Source of the DNA: Bacteroidota bacterium
GTDB lineage: Bacteria > Bacteroidota > Bacteroidia > B-17B0 > Aurantibacillaceae
Assembly: GCA_021156365.1 (NCBI GenBank)
Contig: JAJNDK010000001.1
Location: 372,001 to 436,000 of the forward strand
DNA: 64,000 nucleotides
Direction of reading: 5' to 3'
The stretch's first letter is position 1, and the number at the start of each line of letters is the position of its first letter. Shown one piece after another: positions 7,965 through 17,061 of the stretch. A program made the position numbers and the translations under genes. Below the pieces are notes generated by a model, which had not been told where the DNA came from, ran no database searches, and saw only the letters and a program-made list of their open reading frames with translations.

Positions 7965-8825
7965 TTACTGCACATTCATTGCGTTTACCAGCTTTATTGC
8001 TTCCATTGCTTCTTTCACATCGTGTACACGAAGGATTTTTGCTCCTTTCAATAATGCGATCGTATTGACAACTGTTGTTCCGTTCAATGCTTCTTTTGCT
8101 TTTTGTTCGAGTGTTTTCAGGATCAGTGATTTCCTTGAAAGGCCTGCCAATATGGGCACATCCAGCTTATGAAATGTTTCGAGCTTGTTAAGCAGCTCAA
8201 AATTATGTGCAACTGTTTTTCCAAAACCAAAACCCGGATCGGCGATCAGCTGTTTGATGCCTGCTTTTTCTGCGGCAGTCTTTTTCTTCGATAGATAACT
8301 ATACACGTCTTTTGGAGCATCTTTGTAAACCGGTTTTTTCTGCATGGTTTGCGGTGTTCCCTGCATGTGCATAAAAATATACGGCAGTTTGGTTTGTGCC
8401 ACAACGTTCAGCATTTCAGCATCCATATCGCCGGCCGAAATATCGTTGATGATGTCTGCACCCAGCTCTGCAGCAGCCATTGCTACTTCCGAACGCCAGG
8501 TATCGATGGAAATAAAAAGATCCGGGAAGGTATTCCGCACTACTTTTAATACAGGCAGCAAACGTTTCAACTCAGTATCCACATCAATGATGTCCGAACC
8601 CGGCCGGCTGCTGGCTGCACCCAGGTCAATGATGGAGGCGCCCGCATCCGCCTTCTTTCCAATGTCCTTCAGGATATCTTTGGTGCCTTTGTAGTTGCCT
8701 CCGTCATAAAAGGAATCGGGTGTGATATTAACAATACCCATCACGACCGGACGTGAAATGTTCAAAATTTTTCCATTGGCTTTTAAACTCCGGTTCGGCC
8801 CAAAATGCGTAACTTGCCTGCTCAT
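7965..8825 (-). CDS. folP: Dihydropteroate synthase
   Basis: A 286-residue TIM-barrel enzyme that condenses p-aminobenzoate with dihydropterin pyrophosphate in folate synthesis. It has the signature VMGIVNITPDSFYDGG, the IIDLGAASSRPGS loop, INDISAGD, and the C-terminal LAGLSRKSLI. Length is normal. The start codon is divergent from the DUF1599 gene with only 21 bases between, so the two promoters must overlap. It abuts the patatin gene at its 3' end. Confidence 0.95.
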   Translation of the reverse strand: MSRQVTHFGPNRSLKANGKILNISRPVVMGIVNITPDSFYDGGNYKGTKDILKDIGKKADAGASIIDLGAASSRPGSDIIDVDTELKRLLPVLKVVRNTFPDLFISIDTWRSEVAMAAAELGADIINDISAGDMDAEMLNVVAQTKLPYIFMHMQGTPQTMQKKPVYKDAPKDVYSYLSKKKTAAEKAGIKQLIADPGFGFGKTVAHNFELLNKLETFHKLDVPILAGLSRKSLILKTLEQKAKEALNGTTVVNTIALLKGAKILRVHDVKEAMEAIKLVNAMNVQ

Positions 8826-8846
8826 TTATATATTTTTATTTCCTGT

Positions 8847-9383
8847 ATGAATACTTCCCGTCAATACGATGATGTCCTGAAACTCTGCAAAGATATTTTT
8901 TTAAAGAAGATGAAAGACTATGGCACTGCCTGGCGTATCCTGCGTACATCTTCTTTAACGGACCAGATCTTTATCAAGGCACAGCGGATCAGGAGTATCG
9001 AACAGAAAGGTACGCAAAAAATACAGGATGATATCAAAGGCGAATACATCGGTATTATTAATTACTGCGTGATCGCGCTTATACAAACAGAGCTGGGCAA
9101 CGATCAGCGCACCGAATTGCCCTATGATGAAACGGCCGCTCTGTATGAAAAACATTTCCTTGCCACAAAAAAACTGATGGAGGACAAAAACCATGATTAT
9201 GGCGAGGCCTGGAGAGATATGCGCATCAGCTCGCTCACGGACCTGATCCTGATGAAGATCCTGCGGGTAAAGCAGATCGAGGACAATGCCGGGCAAACCA
9301 TCATTTCCGAGGGAATCGATGCCAATTATATGGACATGATCAATTATTCGGTTTTTGCTATGATCAAACTGACCGAAAAATAA
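8847..9383 (+). CDS. DUF1599 (nucleotide modification associated domain 1) protein with two repeats
   Basis: A 178-residue protein made of two copies of the same unit. Copy one reads KMKDYGTAWRILRTSSLTDQIFIKAQRI and copy two reads DKNHDYGEAWRDMRISSLTDLILMKILRV, each ending in a helix with INYCVIALIQ or INYSVFAMIKL. This is the DUF1599/Nmad1 family, frequent next to folP in Bacteroidota. The start ATG 8847 (MNTSRQYDD) is preferred to codons further up that run into folP. The biochemical function is not known. Confidence 0.8.
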   Translation: MNTSRQYDDVLKLCKDIFLKKMKDYGTAWRILRTSSLTDQIFIKAQRIRSIEQKGTQKIQDDIKGEYIGIINYCVIALIQTELGNDQRTELPYDETAALYEKHFLATKKLMEDKNHDYGEAWRDMRISSLTDLILMKILRVKQIEDNAGQTIISEGIDANYMDMINYSVFAMIKLTEK

Positions 9384-9505
9384 CGAAGGTTGTTTGAACC
9401 ATAGAAGGTTCCCTCCTACACTACCATTGAAATACATTTTTTTCCCTTCCTGTATGCTTTATCGTCGGTGATCAATTAACACAAGGTATCCGGCTGTACT
9501 GCCCC

Positions 9506-9513
9506 TATATTTG
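9506..9513 (+). promoter_or_regulatory. -7 box TATATTTG of the DUF2911 gene
   Basis: Consensus TAnnTTTG, 32 bases before ATG 9545. Confidence 0.65.
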
Positions 9514-9544
9514 TTTTAAATCATTGCTTTAAAACATTTATATC

Positions 9545-10657
9545 ATGAAAAAACATATTCTGTTTCCCGCATTGCTGGTATGCTTCGGCACACTGCTCCA
9601 TGCACAAACCACCCCGCTCAAAACCCCTCCATCCGGTGGAAATAAAAAAGCCATGGTAGCCGAACAGATCGGTATCACTACCGTTACTATAAATTATGAC
9701 AGACCAGGTGTGAAAGGCCGCGAAGGCAAGATCTACGGAACAAGCATTGTATATGAAGGATATGATGATCTGTCTGTTCAGGGTGGTACCAGCAAAAAAG
9801 CACCCTGGAGAGCCGGCGCCAATGAAAATACCACCATCGCATTCAACACTGATGTTACGATCGAAGGGAAAGCATTGCCGGCGGGGAAATATGGTTTCTT
9901 TGTAGCATATGGCCCGCAGGAGTGCACGCTTATCTTTTCAAAAGACAACGGATCCTGGGGAAGTTATTTTTACGATGAAAAGAACGATGCACTGCGTGTA
10001 AAAGTCAAACCAGCTGCCCTGGATAAAAGCGTGGAATGGCTAAAGTACGAATTCATCGATCAGACTGCCAGCTCAGCTACGATAGCGCTTCAATGGGAGA
10101 AAGTAAGCATCCCTTTTAAAATAGAAGTGGACCTGGCAAAAACACAAATAGATGAGTTCCGTACGGCATTAAAAAGCGATCAGGGTTTCAACCCGGAGGC
10201 TTATCAGCAGGCCGCGAGCTTTTGTCTTGCCAATAACACCAATCTCGATGAGGGAATGGTATGGGCTACGAATGCGGCACAGTCCGGCAATACATTCCCG
10301 GTGCAAAGCACTTATGCGGGTTTCCTCGAGCTGAAAGGCCGTAAATCTGCTGCCGACTCTGTAATGAAAGTGGCGATGGAGTCAGGGAACATGTTCGAAT
10401 TGCATCAATACGGACGGCGCTTACTGAATCAGAAAAGGAACGATGAAGCGCTGGAAGTATTCAAAACGAATGCAAAAAAGAATCCAAAAAAATTCACGAC
10501 GTATGTTGGCTTAGCAAGAGGTTTCTCCGGTAAAGGCGATTATAAAAATGCACTGGCGAACGCAAAAGCCGCATTACCACTTGCTCCGGATGCTGTGAAT
10601 AAAGGTTCTGTGGAAGGAATGATCAAAAAGCTCGAAGAGGGAAAGGACATTAATTAA
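9545..10657 (+). CDS. DUF2911 domain protein with TPR-like C-terminus
   Basis: A 370-residue exported protein with a signal peptide (residues 1-20, ending LLHAQ). Residues about 30-195 match the DUF2911 pattern: an opening with NYDRPGVKGREGKIYG, then PWRAGANENTTIAF, PAGKYGFFV and a GSWGSYFYDEKNDALRV segment. The C-terminal 150 residues form alpha-helical repeats with conserved small residues (YVGLARGFSGKGDYKNALANAKAALPLAP), resembling TPRs. Probably periplasmic. Function is unknown. Confidence 0.8.
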   Translation: MKKHILFPALLVCFGTLLHAQTTPLKTPPSGGNKKAMVAEQIGITTVTINYDRPGVKGREGKIYGTSIVYEGYDDLSVQGGTSKKAPWRAGANENTTIAFNTDVTIEGKALPAGKYGFFVAYGPQECTLIFSKDNGSWGSYFYDEKNDALRVKVKPAALDKSVEWLKYEFIDQTASSATIALQWEKVSIPFKIEVDLAKTQIDEFRTALKSDQGFNPEAYQQAASFCLANNTNLDEGMVWATNAAQSGNTFPVQSTYAGFLELKGRKSAADSVMKVAMESGNMFELHQYGRRLLNQKRNDEALEVFKTNAKKNPKKFTTYVGLARGFSGKGDYKNALANAKAALPLAPDAVNKGSVEGMIKKLEEGKDIN

Positions 10658-10660
10658 GAA

Positions 10661-11428
10661 TTAATTCTTCAAAAACACATCGTACGAAAAGCGTAACAAC
10701 GTCCCTATTACCACAATGAGAAAGAATACCCGGATAAATTTATTTCCGCGTATCATTGCAAGCCGGCTGCCCAACAAGGCTCCAAGAGCATTGCAGATCG
10801 CCATGGGAATGGCATAGATCCACATGATCTTGCCTTTGTAAAAGAACAGGATAATGGAACCGAAGTTCGTTGCGAGGTTCACTACTTTGGCATGGGCACT
10901 GGCTTCCATAAAATCAAAATGCAACAGGCTGATGAATGCAAGGATAAGGAAACTACCTGCGCCGGGCCCGATAAATCCGTCGTACAAGCCAATGACAACA
11001 CTGATACTCGCCGAATAAAGCAATAGCTTCTTTTCCGGGAGACTTTCCCTTTTTTTATCTCCTAAGTCTTTTTTTGTGTAGGTATAAATAGCGATCCCGG
11101 TTAAAATAACCAGCAGCACCGGTTTCATAAAAGCATTGCTTACCATTGTTTGCAGGTAGGAGCCGGTATAAGAAAAGATAAATGCCAGCGCACACATCAG
11201 CGCGGTGATCTTCCATTTGATAGCCACCCGTCGCGCATATTGGACAAAAGCAAAAGCAGTCCCGCTGAACGAAGGGATCTTCAGGGTACCGATCACCGTC
11301 GAAACTGCATCATTCGGCAAGGTGATCAATGCTACCGGTAACTGGATAAGTCCGCCGCCGCCTACAATGGCATCCACAAAACCTGCAACAAAAGCAGCCA
11401 GACAAAGGATGACGATAGTGGTGACCAT
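10661..11428 (-). CDS. TauE/SafE family membrane permease
   Basis: A 255-residue integral membrane protein with about eight hydrophobic segments. The start VAGFVDAIVGGGGLIQLPVAL and the mid-protein GLYDGFIGPGAGSFLILAF are the two signature half-repeats of the TauE/SafE (sulfite exporter) family. Members move organosulfur or other organic anions, and the substrate here is unknown. It ends three bases from the convergent DUF2911 gene. Confidence 0.87.
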   Translation of the reverse strand: MVTTIVILCLAAFVAGFVDAIVGGGGLIQLPVALITLPNDAVSTVIGTLKIPSFSGTAFAFVQYARRVAIKWKITALMCALAFIFSYTGSYLQTMVSNAFMKPVLLVILTGIAIYTYTKKDLGDKKRESLPEKKLLLYSASISVVIGLYDGFIGPGAGSFLILAFISLLHFDFMEASAHAKVVNLATNFGSIILFFYKGKIMWIYAIPMAICNALGALLGSRLAMIRGNKFIRVFFLIVVIGTLLRFSYDVFLKN

Positions 11429-11510
11429 AATTCAATTACTGCGATGAAAATACTGGTTTTTTACCAAAGATTATGTGATGGCTGTCAAAATCCTTAATTT
11501 CACAGGCAGA

Positions 11511-12548
11511 TTGAATACACACGAAACATACATGCTGCGTTGCCTGGAGCTGGCAGAACTAGGAAGAGGAAAGGTAGCACCCAATCCAATGGTCGGCTGC
11601 GTGATCGTAAGAGGTGCAGAGATCATCGCAGAAGCTTATCATCAGCAATACGGCGGATCTCATGCAGAAGTAAATGCGATCAACAAGCTGCCGGCAGATT
11701 TTGATTTCTCTGATTGCACTGTTTATGTGAACCTCGAGCCCTGCTCCCACCATGGCAAAACACCTCCCTGCAGCGATCTGCTGATCGGAAAAAAAATAAA
11801 GCAGGTAGTGATCGCAAACTCAGATACGAATCCATTGGTGGCAGGCAAAGGAATTGAAAAGCTCCGGAATGCAGGAATAGAAGTAGTAACAGGCATCCTT
11901 GAAAAGGAAGCAAGAGAGCTGAACATCCGCTTCTTTACCTTTCACGAACAAAAGCGTCCCTATATTATTTTGAAATGGGCACAAAGCAGGGATGGATTTA
12001 TTTCAAAGCTCCCCCTGCCTGCAGATAAAAATGAGAACTGGATCACGTCCCCGGAAAGCAAACAGCTGGTGCATCTCTGGCGCTCACAGGAACAGGCTAT
12101 ACTGGCCGGCGCCAATACTATCCTGAACGACGATCCTGCATTGACGACAAGACTGGTGGAAGGAAACAATCCGCTGCGCATCATTATAGACAAAGATCTC
12201 AGTCTTCCAAAAGACCGGCAGGTATTCACGAACAACGCACAGGCAATTATATTCACAGAAAAAGCATCGAACGACCAGGATCATATCCGTTATATACAGC
12301 TCGCATTCGATCCTCATTTCATGAAGAACTTTCTTGCTGCTCTGCACGGACTTTCTGTTCAATCAATGATCGTGGAAGGTGGCACCAAATTGCTTGATCA
12401 GTTTATAAAAAGCGGATATTGGGATGAGGCCAGGATCTTTATTGGGAATAAACTGTTTACAAACGGTATTCCTGCTCCTTTGTTTGAGCTCTCCGATTAT
12501 GTGCCGGAAACGAGCGGAGAAGATCTGCTTTACTGCATCAGAGCCTGA
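11511..12548 (+). CDS. ribD: Bifunctional riboflavin deaminase/reductase
   Basis: RibD carries out the deaminase and reductase steps of riboflavin synthesis. The N-terminal deaminase has HAEV (zinc histidine and catalytic glutamate) and EPCSHHGKTPPC (zinc cysteines); the reductase starts at PYIILKWAQSRDGFISK. TTG 11511 gives the family-like start NTHETYMLRCLELAELGRG with AGG a few bases before it. An upstream GTG (11475) or ATG (11478) would add 11-12 residues not typical of the family, so the start is not certain. No FMN riboswitch can be seen in the 46-base upstream gap. Confidence 0.92.
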   Translation: MNTHETYMLRCLELAELGRGKVAPNPMVGCVIVRGAEIIAEAYHQQYGGSHAEVNAINKLPADFDFSDCTVYVNLEPCSHHGKTPPCSDLLIGKKIKQVVIANSDTNPLVAGKGIEKLRNAGIEVVTGILEKEARELNIRFFTFHEQKRPYIILKWAQSRDGFISKLPLPADKNENWITSPESKQLVHLWRSQEQAILAGANTILNDDPALTTRLVEGNNPLRIIIDKDLSLPKDRQVFTNNAQAIIFTEKASNDQDHIRYIQLAFDPHFMKNFLAALHGLSVQSMIVEGGTKLLDQFIKSGYWDEARIFIGNKLFTNGIPAPLFELSDYVPETSGEDLLYCIRA

Positions 12549-13001
12549 TCAGTTATAGATATGCAACACATACCCATCGTAGGAAGTATTGTACTGCTTC
12601 ATTGGATAGACGGAAGGCCCGTTCGCAACCGTGCCGTTGGAGATATAGAATTTGGATTTGCAGATCGTATCCTTCACCATCAGATCCGGCATCACATATA
12701 ACTTCGCATTGAGATTGGTTCCGCCTTCATGTGGGCAGTTCCGGTCGAATGCTACAAAATCTCCATTGGTTTCATTCATAGCAACCCGGTATATGATAAG
12801 ACCGCTTACACCACCTGCTGCGTAGGTATGTCCGCCTCCTATCAGCAAAGGAGAAAAATCAGGTGTGTTCTTGTAGATACGAACATTTACAACTGTATTC
12901 ACCTGGTTGGGATTGGTGCTGGTAGTATTGTTTTTTTTCTTTTTACAGGACAATACTGCCACCAATAAAACCAATACTATTATTTTTAGTTTCTTTTGCA
13001 T
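12549..13001 (-). CDS. Rieske-like lipoprotein lacking half of the cluster ligands
   Basis: A 150-residue lipoprotein: signal peptide and lipobox VLSC (C19) followed by KKKK. The rest resembles a Rieske [2Fe-2S] domain: FDRNCPHEG keeps the first C-x-H pair, then ICKSKFYISNGTVANGPSVYPMKQY aligns with the second motif region (CPCHGSxF...G.V..GPA..PL..Y). The second motif has one cysteine but no histidine, so it probably cannot bind a normal cluster. Similar degenerate Rieske-like lipoproteins occur in Bacteroidota. It converges on ribD without a gap. Confidence 0.75.
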   Translation of the reverse strand: MQKKLKIIVLVLLVAVLSCKKKKNNTTSTNPNQVNTVVNVRIYKNTPDFSPLLIGGGHTYAAGGVSGLIIYRVAMNETNGDFVAFDRNCPHEGGTNLNAKLYVMPDLMVKDTICKSKFYISNGTVANGPSVYPMKQYNTSYDGYVLHIYN

Positions 13002-13031
13002 AAATGGTAAACGCTGTTAAAATTAATAAAT

Positions 13032-13039
13032 TACTTTTG
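13032..13039 (+). promoter_or_regulatory. -7 box TACTTTTG of the S41 peptidase gene
   Basis: Matches TAnnTTTG, 25 bases before ATG 13064. Confidence 0.6.
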
Positions 13040-13063
13040 CATGGTTAATCTTTTTAAGAAAAA

Positions 13064-14686
13064 ATGGATAATTCATCCGGTCAGCGCAGAAATTTCAATC
13101 CGTATACGCCCATTTGGGTTTCATTGATCTTAGTGATCGGTGTGGTTCTTGGAACTTTTTTCAATTTTCGTCAGAATACCAATGCTGTCAGCCCTACTGC
13201 ACACAGCGGCGGAAAGATCGACAATGTGATCGATTTCATCACCCAGAACTATGTTGACAAGATCGATGCGGATTCGCTGCAGGATATGACCTTGCTAGCG
13301 ATGCTGCACAGCCTCGATCCGCACAGTGATTACATCCCGGCACAGGACCTGGAAATGGTGAATGAGCCTCTCCAGGGAAATTTTGACGGGATCGGTGTCG
13401 AATTCAATATCCTGAACGATACCATCACGGTGGTGACTCCCATCAGTGGAGGGCCTTCGGAAAAAGTAGGTGTACTGGCCGGCGATAAGCTGGTGAAAGT
13501 AGACGGCGCCAATGTAGCCGGTGTGAAGATCACGAACAAACAGGTATTCGATAAGCTGCGCGGTAGCCGAGGCACCAAAGTAAAGATCTCGGTAAAAAGG
13601 AATGGCTCCAAACAGTTGCTGGACTTCACGATCACACGCGGAGAGATCCCTATCTACAGTGTGGATGTGTCTTACATGGTCAATAATGAGATCGGCTATA
13701 TCAAGATCAGCCGTTTTGCAGCCACTACTTACGAAGAATATTTAAAAGCTTTTAACACTCTGAAAAAACAGGGAATGAAAAAACTGATCATAGACCTGAG
13801 AGGCAATGGCGGTGGTTATCTGAACGCAGCCGTTGATATTGCCGATGAGCTTCTGAAAAAAGGAATGCGCATTGTGTATACGCAGGGAAAAGCCAGCCCA
13901 CGCAAAGACTATAAAGCTACAGACAAGGGAGGTTATGAAAATGATCCGCTTGTGATCCTCATCGATGAGGGCTCTGCTTCTGCCAGTGAGATACTTGCCG
14001 GAGCAACGCAGGACAATGACCGGGCAACGATCGTAGGAAGAAGAAGCTTTGGTAAAGGTCTGGTGCAGGAACAGTTGGAAATGCCTGACGGATCGGCCAT
14101 ACGCCTCACGACGGCACGTTATTACACTCCTACGGGAAGATGCATTCAGAAATCGTATGCCAATGGCAACGTAGCGTATGCAGAAGAAGAATTTCACCGC
14201 TATGAGAACGGGGAACTATTAAGCGCCGACAGCATCAAGTTTGCCGACAGCCTGAAATTCAAAACCCCCGCCGGGAAGATCGTGTATGGCGGCGGTGGTA
14301 TCATGCCGGATGTTTTTGTAGGGATCGATACCTCTTTCAGAAGTACCTGGCTGAATAAAGTTGCCTATGCCGGCCTGATCAATGAATTTGCATTCCAGGA
14401 AGTGGACAGGGATCGCTCCAGATATAAAGGCTACAAGTCGGCAAAAGAATTCGAAAAGAATTATACTCCCGGCACTGAAGTTTTAAACCGTTTTATTGCC
14501 TATGCGGAAAAGAATGGGATCAAACGGGATGAAGGCGGGATCAAACGCTCCACAGGTTACCTGAGTATACAGATCAAGGCCTTAATGGGTCGGAGCCTCT
14601 TTGGTAACGAGGCTTACTACCCTATTTCCTCCAAAAACGACCGGATGCTGGAAAAAGCGGTCAATTCGCTGAATGACTCTAAGTAA
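13064..14686 (+). CDS. S41 family C-terminal processing peptidase
   Basis: A 540-residue periplasmic protease. One N-terminal membrane anchor (residues 17-34) precedes a PDZ domain (about 105-190: GIGVEFNILNDTITVVTPISGGPSEKVGVLAGD...). The catalytic domain has LIIDLRGNGGG, the serine in GSASASEI (S306 most likely) and the lysine K331 in GRRSFGKGLVQ. The Ser-Lys dyad is therefore present. Likely role is processing or degradation of envelope proteins. The start is supported by a -7 box. Confidence 0.9.
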   Translation: MDNSSGQRRNFNPYTPIWVSLILVIGVVLGTFFNFRQNTNAVSPTAHSGGKIDNVIDFITQNYVDKIDADSLQDMTLLAMLHSLDPHSDYIPAQDLEMVNEPLQGNFDGIGVEFNILNDTITVVTPISGGPSEKVGVLAGDKLVKVDGANVAGVKITNKQVFDKLRGSRGTKVKISVKRNGSKQLLDFTITRGEIPIYSVDVSYMVNNEIGYIKISRFAATTYEEYLKAFNTLKKQGMKKLIIDLRGNGGGYLNAAVDIADELLKKGMRIVYTQGKASPRKDYKATDKGGYENDPLVILIDEGSASASEILAGATQDNDRATIVGRRSFGKGLVQEQLEMPDGSAIRLTTARYYTPTGRCIQKSYANGNVAYAEEEFHRYENGELLSADSIKFADSLKFKTPAGKIVYGGGGIMPDVFVGIDTSFRSTWLNKVAYAGLINEFAFQEVDRDRSRYKGYKSAKEFEKNYTPGTEVLNRFIAYAEKNGIKRDEGGIKRSTGYLSIQIKALMGRSLFGNEAYYPISSKNDRMLEKAVNSLNDSK

Positions 14687-14775
14687 ATAATGTTAATTTG
14701 CTAAAAATCAACATTATAACAAAAAGCTGTTTAAATAAATATTGCTAAAATCTTAATTTAAAGCTAAGATTTCAC

Positions 14776-14783
14776 TAATTTTG
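14776..14783 (+). promoter_or_regulatory. -7 box TAATTTTG of plsY
   Basis: Consensus TAnnTTTG seven bases before ATG 14790; it overlaps the in-frame TTG at 14781, which is therefore not the start. Such short leaders are common in this window. Confidence 0.65.
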
Positions 14784-14789
14784 ATCTTC

Positions 14790-15422
14790 ATGGCCGAATA
14801 CAAAGATATTATCCTCCTATTATTAGCTTACCTTTTTGGTTCCATTCCTACATCGGTTTGGATAGGAAAGCTGTTCTATAAGATTGATGTAAGGGAATTT
14901 GGTAGCGGTAACGCAGGTGCCACCAATACCTTCAGGGTGCTTGGAAAACGCGCAGGCATTCCCGTACTCATTATTGATATTCTGAAAGGCTTCGCGGCAG
15001 TATCGCTGGCTTACTTCGGAAGCTTCGAAAGCAGCTCCGGGGAATTTATCAATTTCCAGATCGCCTTAGGTATCTCTTCCCTCTTAGGACATATTTTTCC
15101 GGTGCTGGCAGGATTCAGAGGCGGAAAAGGTGTAGCGACATTATTAGGAGTAGTATTGGCTGTTCAGCCGGGTGCCGCTTCTCTTGCACTGGTCGTATTC
15201 CTGATCGTTCTTTTGTCTTTCCGTTATGTATCCTTAGCCTCTATGTGTGCCGGCCTTTCCTTCCCGATCATCGGCCTCACTGTGATGCACTATACCAATG
15301 TTACCCTGATCGCTTTCTCTCTGGTGGTAGCCATCATGCTTATCATCACCCACAAGAAGAACATTTCGCGTCTACTCACCAGGCAGGAGTCGAAAGTAAA
15401 GCTCTTCAAAGTAAAAGTATAA
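14790..15422 (+). CDS. plsY: Glycerol-3-phosphate acyltransferase PlsY
   Basis: A 210-residue membrane enzyme that transfers an acyl group from acyl-phosphate to glycerol-3-phosphate, the first step of phospholipid synthesis. It carries the three PlsY motifs: GSIPTSVWIGKLFY, REFGSGNAGATNTFRVLGK and FPVLAGFRGGKGVAT. Five or six hydrophobic segments fit the family. The ATG at 14790 (MAEYKDIIL) is used because the promoter covers the earlier TTG. The PrsW gene follows 57 bases later. Confidence 0.95.
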   Translation: MAEYKDIILLLLAYLFGSIPTSVWIGKLFYKIDVREFGSGNAGATNTFRVLGKRAGIPVLIIDILKGFAAVSLAYFGSFESSSGEFINFQIALGISSLLGHIFPVLAGFRGGKGVATLLGVVLAVQPGAASLALVVFLIVLLSFRYVSLASMCAGLSFPIIGLTVMHYTNVTLIAFSLVVAIMLIITHKKNISRLLTRQESKVKLFKVKV

Positions 15423-15479
15423 ACACTTCTTTATTTCCCGCTAATTCCCTATTTTCGGATCTCATCCAATCGAACCCGT

Positions 15480-16835
15480 ATGAGTTTACTATCCGGTGTA
15501 GTATTTTGTCTCTTCCTCGCTTTCATTTGGATCGAATACTTCAGGCGCATCGACATTTTCGAGCACGAGAAAAAACGCATTCTTCTTTTTGTATTCTCCA
15601 TGGGCATTCTCTCTGCCTTCATTGTAGAAACCATCCAGCTGAAAATGCCCGAACAGGATGTTTTTAAGATCACCGGGAATGCGCTCAATGATTTTTTCTA
15701 TTGCTTTTTCGCGATTGGCCTGGTAGAAGAGCTCTTTAAGTTCCTGCCCTTCCTGGTGATCCTGCTGTTCTTCAAAAAACACCTGACAGAAACAGTAGAT
15801 TATATTGTGTATGCTGCCATCTCAGCCATCGGTTTTGCCTGCTTTGAGAATGTACTGTATTTTCTCGATCACGGCGTTAAGATCATTGCCATGCGCTCCG
15901 TTACTTCTCTCCCCGCTCACCTGTTCAACTCCGTGATCTTTGTATACGGCCTATTATTGTATCGCTTCCGGCCCGGGCGAAGGGATAAATTAGTGATCGT
16001 TTCCTTCATGTTCTTTGCCATACTTTCGCATGCACTTTACGATTTTTTCCTCTTAGGCGATATACCGGGAGGCTTTATTTACATGGTGGTGTATCATCTG
16101 CTCCTGCTCTCCGTTTTTGTAACGATGTTAGGAAATGCCCTCAACAACTCTGAACACTATTCACCGAAAAAATTCATCGATTCGCGGAAGCTGACCGAAT
16201 TTATGCTGCGGATGTATCTTATCCTCTGGGGCGCCACCACCGTTTATCATGTTGCTACTGCTGACTCGGGCATAGAAGTGATCCGGTACCTTGCTTCCAT
16301 GCTCTGGAAAGACTCCTTCCTGATACTCGTGCTGGTATTCCGGATCACCCGCTTTAAGATCATTCCGGGACGCTGGAACAGGATCCGGCTGGAAATGCCC
16401 TTCACGCTTCAGTTCAAAGCTATCTACAAAGGCCCGCCCACCACACAGAACCTGAACAATTACATCATGCCCAATTTTGTAAGGATCCGGATAAAAGGCG
16501 AAAGCTACAATGAAACCTATCTGAATTATTTTTTCGAAAAGAACATTATTGTGCAACCGGTATCCAACAAACGTTCTTTCCTGAAACAGCGTTATAAAGG
16601 TGTCCTGGACCTGAAGCTTTTTTTGAAAGACGATGAAGTGTTTTATGTGCTGATCATTTTTTCAGATGAAGGCACGGAATATTTCTATATCAAATCAAAA
16701 TCGCAGGGCAGGCAACGTTTTGGCAAATACCCGATCGTAGCCCTTCTGAAAGGTCCGCCCTTAGCTGAGATCAACGAACATCATGACATCGGTGATTTTA
16801 AGTTCCTGGAATGGGTGGTGCTAAAAACAAAGTAG
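15480..16835 (+). CDS. PrsW family intramembrane metalloprotease-like protein with C-terminal extension
   Basis: A 451-residue protein whose first 260 residues hold several transmembrane helices and the PrsW motifs: VEELFKF (EExxxK-like), GFACFENVLY, and membrane histidines in PAHLFNSVIF and SHALYDFFL. PrsW proteins cleave anti-sigma factors or other membrane proteins. The last about 130 residues form a hydrophilic extension (PNFVRIRIKGESYNETYLNYFFEKN...) I do not recognise. The downstream neighbours include SpoIIE phosphatases, which also act in anti-sigma pathways, but a link is only a guess. Confidence 0.82.
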   Translation: MSLLSGVVFCLFLAFIWIEYFRRIDIFEHEKKRILLFVFSMGILSAFIVETIQLKMPEQDVFKITGNALNDFFYCFFAIGLVEELFKFLPFLVILLFFKKHLTETVDYIVYAAISAIGFACFENVLYFLDHGVKIIAMRSVTSLPAHLFNSVIFVYGLLLYRFRPGRRDKLVIVSFMFFAILSHALYDFFLLGDIPGGFIYMVVYHLLLLSVFVTMLGNALNNSEHYSPKKFIDSRKLTEFMLRMYLILWGATTVYHVATADSGIEVIRYLASMLWKDSFLILVLVFRITRFKIIPGRWNRIRLEMPFTLQFKAIYKGPPTTQNLNNYIMPNFVRIRIKGESYNETYLNYFFEKNIIVQPVSNKRSFLKQRYKGVLDLKLFLKDDEVFYVLIIFSDEGTEYFYIKSKSQGRQRFGKYPIVALLKGPPLAEINEHHDIGDFKFLEWVVLKTK

Positions 16836-16895
16836 TAGCAAACTAAGGTAGAAAATACATATTAGAAATGATACAAAACGCCAGAACCGGGATGC

Positions 16896-16913
16896 TCCCG
16901 ATAGCTATCGGGA
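16896..16913. repeat. Perfect 18-bp palindrome TCCCGATAGCTATCGGGA
   Basis: The sequence is its own reverse complement and sits in the gap between two convergent genes. It resembles other short perfect palindromes found between genes here (48529-48544). Whether it is a terminator stem or a genome-wide repeat cannot be told from one copy. Confidence 0.6.
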
Positions 16914-16931
16914 CTTAGCGTCTTTGCGAGA
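16914..16931. repeat. Dispersed repeat CTTAGCGTCTTTGCGAGA
   Basis: One copy of an intergenic family that also appears at 22766-22816, 48430-48460 and 56548-56656 (AGCGTCTTTGCG, CTTTGCGTATA, GCCTCTTTGCGGTTAAA). Confidence 0.55.
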
Positions 16932-17028
16932 TATAAGAAAAGAAAGTGTAAGATGCATCTGCTTGTAGATTTAAATCCTGCATCCTATAGTCTTGATTCT
17001 TGAATCCTATAAATAGCGGATTCTCTGT

Positions 17029-17061
17029 CTAAAGTCTGATGCCTATAACGCATACGTCATT
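17029..17061 (-). pseudogene. Detached SpoIIE-phosphatase tail, distal copy
   Basis: Read on the minus strand these 33 bases encode NDVCVIGIRL and a TAG stop, the conserved C-terminal end of the phosphatases in this window. It is 136 bases beyond the corresponding codons of the gene at 17165. Codons differ from the real gene mostly at silent positions, including AGA for CGC. Confidence 0.75.

Noticed and set aside
15245-15667. 140-codon frame between plsY and the PrsW gene
   Set aside because: It overlaps both real genes in another frame and has a histidine and cysteine-rich shadow composition.
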